A stretch of 64,000 nucleotides of DNA from Gracilariopsis chorda (Eukaryota > Rhodophyta > Florideophyceae > Gracilariales > Gracilariaceae): the NCBI GenBank assembly GCA_003194525.1, contig NBIV01000299.1, positions 21,091-85,090 on the forward strand, given 5' to 3'. The position numbers and the translations under genes were made by a program. The notes under the pieces are model-generated. The model did not search any database. It saw only the letters and a list, made by a program, of their open reading frames with translations, and had not been told where the DNA came from. How positions within the stretch are numbered: position 1 is the stretch's first letter; every line of letters starts with the position of its first letter. Shown here piece by piece: positions 56,679-64,000 of this stretch.

Positions 56679-57486
56679 TGTGGTGCAATGCCCCAAAGGG
56701 GAAAAACACCGAAAGACGTCCGGGATCTTCCTCTCACGAGGTGAACCCAGTTGGGTAGAGCCCTCCCAGAGGTGTCACGGCGAAGCCGGTTTGTAAGACC
56801 AGGGACACCTGTCGCGACTCGCGCAGGGAGGTGAAGGCGAAGAATCGGTATCCGCGTGAGCGGGGTGTGATCCTCAGTAGAGGTATGTTTCCACGTAAGT
56901 GGGGGTGTGTGAGCGGATGCGCACACGAGGGCCGCGGATAGCGGGAGGTGCTACCCTAAAAAGGGGAAAGAGGAAGGACGAGGTGGGTCGCGAGAGCGAC
57001 GAGTAGATACGGCAATGCCGGTGGACAGGGCTCCCTATACAGGGCGAAACACCAATATGATTGGAACAATTAGTACTCCCAATGATGGGTCTCCTTTAGA
57101 TGTGCAAGGGGGGTGAACTTCCGTACACTACGGTGCTTCCCTCCAAGGAGGAGTTGAGAACACGCGGAGGCGGTAAAGCTCAGAGCCAATTCCCCAGGTT
57201 GGGGTCCCTTGTTGGGGAAGGTTTACTGGTGCGACGGCAGTGCGCCGTCGCACTAAGTACTAGCTTCCCAGAAATGGGTGTGAAAATAATAAATAAAATT
57301 AACTAAAATACTCCACATTCCGTGGCAACATCCACTACTGTGGCCAACCGCCAATTGACCCAAAACCGTGTCCCACGTGTCCATATCCACCATAGTGGGG
57401 CGTAGTTCATATACACACTACACAACCGATAATATCGGGAAAACGATCAAGTACCCGGAATCCCTCCCTGAGGGCGTTGCACTTCA
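56679..57486 (-). repeat. Gypsy C 3' LTR
   Basis: 808 bp; on the minus strand TGAAGTGCAACG...TTGCACCACA. Closely matches 33295-34102, including CCGTA-CAC-TACGG (57121-57133). Confidence 0.92.
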
Positions 57487-58144
57487 TATCCCCCCCTTAA
57501 GACGGGAAAACGACCGCGGACGCGGAGGATTCCCAGACGAAAATGGGTGATAAAAGCGCATGCTTTGTCTCCGGTTCTCCGGTAAATCCCTCTGCACCAG
57601 AGTCATCAAGCACACAAACGACAACAACAGCCACCCTCCAAAAGGGAAAAATGAACGACGACAACAATATTAACAACCACAGCCAGCCGCCGAGACTTCT
57701 CGGGCGATACACCACCGGTTTCCGGTCAGTTCCCCTGCCTCAGGGCGATCGAAATCCGGTACAACCGGGGAATATGGCTGCGGCAGCCGACCATCCCTTC
57801 GCACTACCACCTTCGGTGGTGTCCTCCGGAACCACTCCGGTGTCCAACTGGCCAACTTACAACACCCTGGTGGGCCTCAACCCGATGAATCGGAATCACG
57901 CGTCGTGCCTGCGCCTTGCTGGGGGTTACGCCCCGGACGATGGGGGTGAGTGAAACCTCTGGTCCAGTTTCCTGGTTCTTCTTTCCCTGGCTATGCCAGT
58001 TAGTGTAGTGTAGTATTGTGGGGAGCTAGCTGCTCCCCTGAATAAACTTTCCCGTTTAGAACGGTGCTTCTCGGTTGAGTTCCCCGTCTTCGACGGACTT
58101 TGCCTTGTTATCCTTTCCTTTCGCTCTCCGCTCGCGCGGCAACG
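57487..58144 (-). other. Gypsy C pol-LTR region with ~340 bp more than gypsy B
   Basis: 659 bp against 320 bp in gypsy B. The edges match (polypurine side and the CCGTC-GAA-GACGG hairpin side); the middle (about 57605-57955) does not align. A minus frame ends at 57497 with the same residues as the gypsy B small ORF (VFPS) and has a hydrophobic stretch (WLWLLILLSSFIFPFW, VAVVVVCVL). It is open from about 57740 without an ATG. The extra segment is itself full of perfect hairpins. Confidence 0.6.
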
Positions 58145-61100
58145 TTACCCAACTTGGGCATTAACCAGCGTGGCTGGGGCTGCGGTTCCCGTTTGACGGT
58201 GGTATCGCAGGACCTGCGACCGCGGGAGGTGTTCAATTGGCTCCCACGTATCCCCACTGGGGTCGTACCCGTACCAGCGGACGCGGTATTGTAGAATACC
58301 ATCCTGGTCCCAGGTGTGTCCGACAAGTCGGTCTACTACGAACTCTCGTTCGTAGACCTGCCGGCCGTGCCAGGTGGTGGTTGTACTTCCCTGCGGGGGC
58401 TGCCCGCTGTGCGGTATAATGTCCCTTAGCAGGGTGTTCGGCGATAACTCCGACGTTGCCGTGCGCTGTCCTAGTGGCCGCTGCTCATGCGGGAAAATAT
58501 CCCTCAAGAGGGTGTGTGGTGTCACGGTTTTCCCCGGCAAGTCATTCCCCATTGGGGTGTCGTTGTTCCCGTCTTCACGGTAGGCCAGGCGAACCGCCAG
58601 TCGGCGGGGGACTTGGGCTCCGCCTTCGCGGTTGAGCTCACGAACCGCGAGTTTGCGGGAAGATGACCGCTCCTGCGGGATCGTCATTTCCACAATCCCC
58701 TGGGGGGTCCCGTGCGACACGGTGATTGGGTGGCAAACCGCCTCCCTGCCAGGCGCACGAGCGCTCTGCACCATACGTTCCGGCGACGCCGTGGTGTCCC
58801 CGGCTACTGACGTGTTGCCTGGGGCTAACTCCGGTACACCGGTATTTTGGTCAAAATTCCCCTTTGGGGGGTTCTGGGCAGGTGCCGATGACACCCTTTT
58901 CAGGGGAATTGCCGCTGAGCGCAGTGCACCATCTCCATGAGGAGGAGCAGCGTCCGGTACGACCGGTTTCGAGCGTGCGATGGCGCGCGTTATTCCCGAG
59001 TTTCTCGGTTCTTCGCCGCAGCGATGCGGGGGTTGGCGCAAATTATTCCCCGTAGCGGGGGCTTTGATTCCGTCAACGACGGGAGGCGTTTCCGGTGCTT
59101 GCGAGCCAGGGCTTAAAGCTTCGACTGCAGCTTGGCCGCCTTTTTCCCCAAGAGGGGTGTGGGTATTCCCCTGTGAGGCCGGCGTATCTGGGCGCCCCTT
59201 CTCCGCAGGGCGCGGGTCTGATCGACCTGACTGAACCGCTTCCGCGGGGACTTCCGCCAACGGCGGCTTCGAGGAATCGGGCGATTGCCTTTCCGCTGCT
59301 GCGGTATTGGAGTGAGGCTTCTCGTTTTCCCGTGACAAACGGTGTATTTGCCGCTTTTGCGGGGCCTGTGCGTCTGGTTCCTGTTGCACAGCACTGCCCG
59401 GGAACGGGGGATTAGTGTCGCGTGACATACTCCGTGCTCCACGGTCAGTGTTCCGTATGTTACGGTGTGTTTCCCGTTGCGACGGTGATATCGTTCCTCG
59501 AAAACGAGTGTTCTCTTCCCCCTCCTTAGACAGAGCGGCGGGATAAGGGATAACATTCCCCGCCTGGCGGGTATATATGCGCGCCAGTGGGGCAGACGTG
59601 GTAGGGGCGGGCGCTGAGGGGCCCGAATTACCCGGCTGAGCCGGTGAGTCCGACAGAGTCGGTAGGTCTGAGAGTCCCCGGCTGGGGTGTGGTAGTACCG
59701 TAGGTCTAGTACTCCCGGATTGTTCCGGTGTAGCGGAGTCCGTAGAAACGGGGTTGCCTGGATCCAGGATTACCTCTGACGAGGGAGGAGGGGCAAGGAC
59801 AACACGATCACGGGAAATCCGTTCGTGCGTGTCCCCCATCTCTACCACGACAGTGTCGGTGTTAACAGAGATCACCTTGAAGGGTCCATCCGCCACAGGC
59901 GAGAGTTTGTGACGCTTCTCCCGTTCCGGGTTGTAGTATTCCTTCCTGATGAAGACGTAGTTATTTGCCCGAATCGGGGACGGTTTTCCTCGCACGCGAG
60001 CGTCAAAATCCCGCTTGTAAGCGGCTTGGGCCCGTGCCATAGACTTCCGCGCCGCGGGGACCAGCTTGGAAAGCCATTGCTTCCATTGCTGCCGGTAGAT
60101 ACCCACAGATGGGAAATTGTCCAAGGTAGCTTGGGGTTCCAGCGCCACAGGCGGGGGTGTTCTAGATAGAACTAACTCGAATGGCGAAACTCCGGTAGTC
60201 CGGTGTACCTGCGTATTGTACGCGTAGGTTACCGCATCAGCGTAGAGATCCCAATTCGTTGGGTGGTCAGCGACGTAGGAACGTAACGCCGCGAGTAACG
60301 TCCGGTTAAACCGTTCAACTTGCCCATTACACTGGGGGTGGTAGGTAGTCGTGAACAAGTTCTTGACATCCAGGATGCGACAAACATCCTGGAAGAACTT
60401 GCTCACGAACTGCTTCCCGTTGTCAGAGAGCACCTCTACAGGGGGACCGTAGACAAAAATCCAGTGCGTCACCAGAGCCTGGGCCACCGTGAGAGCGGTT
60501 ATCCTCCGAAGAGGGACAGTCCGTACCAGCTTAGAAAAGCGGTCGGTAATGACAAGTAGAAACTTGTTTCCACGTTTCGTGGTGAGTAATGGTCCGAGAA
60601 TATCGATCGCGATAAACTCGAGCGGCGCCCTTGCGGGGAATAGTTTCATCTTCTTCGCATTTTTGCGGAGTTTGACGCGATTCTTCGCGCATTCGCTACA
60701 AAACCGCACAGTTGCGTAGCAATCCACCGCCATTGCGGGCCAATAGAAATCCCTTCGCAGGGTTAGGTAGAGTTTCCTCCCACCTGGGTGACCTCCAATG
60801 GGGGCGTAGTGTGATAGATGTAACACCCGCGATTGCAGGGAATGTGGTACCACAATCTGTGGGCGGGCTTCGACCTTTCTTACGAGGTAGCCTTTGTCGT
60901 TTACCCGAAAGGGAGATCTTCACCACCGTTGATACGGGCACGAATTCTCGTACAGAATGGGTCGCCGAATTGTTCTCGGATCATTTCTTCCGGTGATACC
61001 GGTACAAAGTTTCCCGGTAACGGGTTCTCAGATTTATCTCGCGATGCGAGTAGTTCGTCAAAATCAGCATCCTCGTCCCAGGTTTCTGGCGTAGCCTCGA

Positions 61101-63670
61101 CGGCATATTCCGGATCATCCGGGTCTATAGCCATGAAGCATGGGACGTCATCATCCTCTGTTGGGAGTGCTTCCCCACTTGTGGGTAACCGCGATAAAGC
61201 GTCGGCCTGGGTGTTCTGCGCACCCTTTTTATAAATGACTTGAAAGTCATATTCCGCAAGGCGGAGTCTCCAGCGCATGAGGCGTCCCGACGGGTCGGAG
61301 ATATTCATCAACCACCTCAATGAGGAATGATCCGTGTACACGGTGAAGTGAATTCCCATAAGGTAGGGGCGCAGAGTGGTCATCGCCCATACGACGGCGA
61401 GGCACTCTTTCTCCGATACGGAGTAGTTCCGCTCATGAACATTGAGCGAACGTGACCAATAACCAATTGGATGCCGTTCCCCTCGGGGGTGGTTTGAAAA
61501 AGAGCACACCCGACTTGGTAGTCGCTCGAGTCCGTATCTACGGAGTATGGCAACCCAAGTTTTGGGAGATGTAGGATTGGTGCTGATGTGACAGCCTCCT
61601 TTAAGGAGTTAAAGGCTTCCGATTGCTCGGGCGTAAATGTTCCCAGTTTTGGGGGGTTCCCCTTTCGCAACAACGCGTTCAGGGGCGCTGCAGTATCCGA
61701 AAAGTTCGGGATAAACCGTCGATAGACGTTGACCAGTCCCAGAAAGGAGCGCAGTTCCGTTTGAGTACGGGGTTCTTTCGCCTCAAAGAGGGATTTGACT
61801 CGAGCTTTCTCGATCGCTAACCGTCCAGGACGGATAATGTGACCCAGATACTTCACAGTATCTGTGAAAAACTCGCATTTCCTCAACTTGAGGGTAATTC
61901 CCGCATCGCGGAGTACGGTGAGCACGTCTCGGACGTGAGTGAGATGGTCGTCCAACGAGTTGGAGAAGATGATAATATCATCAAGGTAGACCAGACAACT
62001 CCGCCACTTAAAGCGGTTGAGTAGGATATCTACTGCACGCTGAAAGGTGGCGGGGGCGTTGGTTAACCCAAATGGCATCCGCTTGAAGCGGTACGTTCCT
62101 GCATGGCAGGTGAATGCGGTTTTGTCGCGATCCTCCTGTCTGACAGGTACTTGCCAATATCCCCAATTGGCATCAAGGGCCGTGAACACGGTGGCGTCTC
62201 CAAGGGAGTCAATGCACTCGTCCATACGAGGGATGGGGTACGTGTCCCTAACAGTCACGGCATTGAGCCGGCGGTAGTCGACACAGAACCTCCAGGTTCC
62301 GTCAGCCTTTAAAGCCAGTACAACTGGGGATGCCCAGGGCGATTGAGCGGGCTCAATCACACCTGCGCGGAGCATCTTGTCCACCTGGGACTGCTCCTCT
62401 TCCCGAGCTTTCGGACCTGCCCTGTAAGGGGGTTGTGCAACCGGTCGCGCACCGGGGATTAAATCGATCCGGTGTTCCGTTGCATCAATCTCGCCAAGCG
62501 AGCCATCCCACATTGTGGTGAATTCCCGTAACATAGTACGGAGTTTGTCGCGGTGCGACTCTGGCACGTGGCTGAAGTCCAGCGCTTCAAGTGCTTTTTC
62601 CGGATCAATCCGGTCATTGCTCGATGGAGCATTGTCCTGTGGAACAGGTGTGGTTCGCAATTCCGAGTTACTCGGTATGTTCGACGCTGAAGTAGCGGTT
62701 TCCTCCCCCTCCTTAGACTTGACGTCTTCGGACGGCGGGGTGAACTCCTCAGAAGAGGTGGTAACTCCGAGTACATCGGCGGCTGTCATCTTCGTTGGCA
62801 GCATTCCCATAGGATGGGGGGTTACACTCCCAATTACTTGGTGTTTGACCAGATACTGGGGGTGTTTGCCAAGGTTGGCAACCAATATCCGGAAAGGAAC
62901 ATCCGGGGAAATGGAGACAATTCCATTAGCCAGCGCCAGCTGGGATTTCTCGTACAACGAGGCGAGGGGTTGTATAACCCGAAGACCGTGTTGACGGGAA
63001 TTTACCTGTACCCAGACTTGGGACTCAGCCGGTATAGAAACCGAGGCAGCGACGCGGAGCTTGGTGGACTCGCGGAACGCGGGCGGTGGTTCCTGCGCAG
63101 CAGGGAGCGGAACTTGTTTCCGAGAGGACCGCTTTAGCGGGCGGCGAACAATCGGAACCGACGATCCGTCGTCAAGTTCTACACGCCTGAGGCGGGGCCT
63201 GATTGCGTCGACAAATCTGTCGCAGTAATCACATCCCAGTATGACTGGTGCTGCCAGTGAACGGCAAACGATGAAGTCCAACTTCACCACGGAGGTACCA
63301 AGTCTCACGACGAGGTCCACTGTGCCCACCGTTTGTAACGGGTTGTTATTCGCATCCGAAATGTCGGGGACCGCGTCAGAGCGGATACGAGACCGCACAA
63401 GCGGGGGTAACAATGATTCCACAACGAAGTTGGGGCCTGCACCTGTATCCAGGACGGTGAGAAACCTCACCATAAACTGGGGGTCAAGGCCAAGGTCGGC
63501 ATAGACCTTATAATTGCGCCTTGGCCAAGACCAAGACTCTACCGGGAATCCGGGGATTTTTACTCCGTATCCACGGGCGACGCAACACACCGAGGTGCGC
63601 AGAGTCCGCGTCAGCGGTGTCTTTCCTCGAGAGGACTTTCACCGGGGAGCGAGGCGAGGACGCCTCGGGC
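58145..63670 (-). pseudogene. Gypsy C pol, two single-base deletions
   Basis: Same domain order as gypsy B pol: LDTG protease, RT with LVYLDDIIIF, RNase H, integrase with AIDILGPL, LSDNGKQF and VERFNRT, linker and chromodomain. Frame breaks relative to gypsy B: a missing base in the G/C run at 61479-61482 (after QTTPEG, in RNase H), and a missing base at 60904-60906 creating a stop just before the integrase zinc finger (DLPFG*). Otherwise uninterrupted. Recently inactivated, or assembly errors in homopolymers. Confidence 0.88.
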
Positions 63671-63717
63671 GCCAACAGCCTCGTTCTTGAGGACGCCTCT
63701 CCCAAAGGGAGACTCCC

Positions 63718-64000
63718 TCAGTTAGTTTTCCGCCTTCGGCGGTGGGTTGGTTTCCTCGACAAGGAGTGCTTCATCCCGTTGACGGGGGTTTCTATCCGCA
63801 TAAGCGGGGTTGCAACGGATGGTTGCGTGATTTCCCGAATCGGGGTGTATGAAGCTTGCCGCGCACGCGGGGTCTGTGGTAGGGCGTGGGAAAAGTCCGT
63901 TTTAGCACGGAGGTAGGAAGCCGTCGGGACGGAACGTTTCTCCTCTGGAGTGAGGGCCTCATAATTTGCCACCACCTTGGCCATATCCTTCAGTGAACAA
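63718..64000 (-). pseudogene. Gypsy C gag C-terminal part, frameshifted
   Basis: Matches gypsy B Gag from MAK..NYEAL.PEEKRSVPTA on. After QPSVAT one base is missing (near 63804-63808) so the frame leaves Gag. The zinc knuckle and N-terminus lie outside the window. Confidence 0.8.

Larger units (their letters stand above)
56679..64000 (-). mobile_element. Gypsy C: second young chromodomain gypsy, runs off the window
   Basis: Same family as gypsy B, in opposite orientation. 3' LTR at 56679-57486, then polypurine tract, an enlarged 3' region, pol and gag reading leftward, with the 5' LTR beyond 64000. Pol and gag are nearly identical to gypsy B but contain three single-base deletions. The same dense short inverted repeats are present. 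Confidence 0.9.

Noticed and set aside
57543-57953. 136-residue plus-strand frame in gypsy C
   Set aside because: Runs antisense to the element through a hairpin-rich region, where palindromes create mirrored open frames. No family match.

Overview
This is eukaryotic nuclear DNA made mostly of transposable elements nested inside one another, with two apparently intact single-exon host genes. Several things fit a florideophyte red alga such as Chondrus: intronless genes, chromodomain Ty3/gypsy elements, Ulp1-bearing MULEs, PIF/Harbinger, hAT and Tc1 relics, and a secreted PhoA-type phosphatase. That placement is inference; no rRNA or organelle marker is present.

Layout. 1-1.8 kb holds decayed coding remnants. 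1.7-4.33 kb is a dead PIF/Harbinger copy (Harbinger A), split by a solo LTR (2455-3380). 4393-18809 is an old, heavily mutated Ty3/gypsy element (gypsy A) with both LTRs, a 5-bp target duplication and at least one internal insertion. 18991-41510 is a second PIF/Harbinger (Harbinger B) with TAA target duplications. It contains a MULE (22435-39071, exact 10-bp duplication CACGGAGTGC), and the MULE contains a young gypsy (gypsy B, 24293-34102). 42287-43336 is an intact extended-SDR (dihydroflavonol-reductase-like) gene. 43.5-44.6 kb is a LINE-like RNase H relic. 45792-49309 is a hAT element with an exact 8-bp duplication CGTACCAC. 51409-53616 (minus) is an intact secreted alkaline phosphatase. 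54.6-55.6 kb is a Tc1/mariner pseudogene. 56679-64000 (minus) is a second young gypsy of the same family as gypsy B (gypsy C), running off the window.

Most unusual signal. The young gypsy family is saturated with short perfect inverted repeats, usually 4-7 bp stems with 1-5 nt loops, about every 20-40 bp. They occur in LTRs, coding sequence and non-coding sequence alike. Some stems differ between copies by paired changes that keep the palindrome, and some copy-specific single-base deletions perfect a near-palindrome. By eye, neighbouring host genes and the old gypsy do not show this density.

Second signal. The MULE around gypsy B is chimeric. The 607 bp left of the gypsy are repeated (616 bp, one 9-bp indel) on its right, the gypsy lacks a target duplication, and its two LTRs belong to different variants. 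The MULE's outer target duplication is nevertheless perfect. This points to recombination between two gypsy insertions in two MULE copies or alleles.

Most element genes are broken by stops or single-base indels. Only the gypsy B pol frame (27348-32975) is long and uninterrupted.
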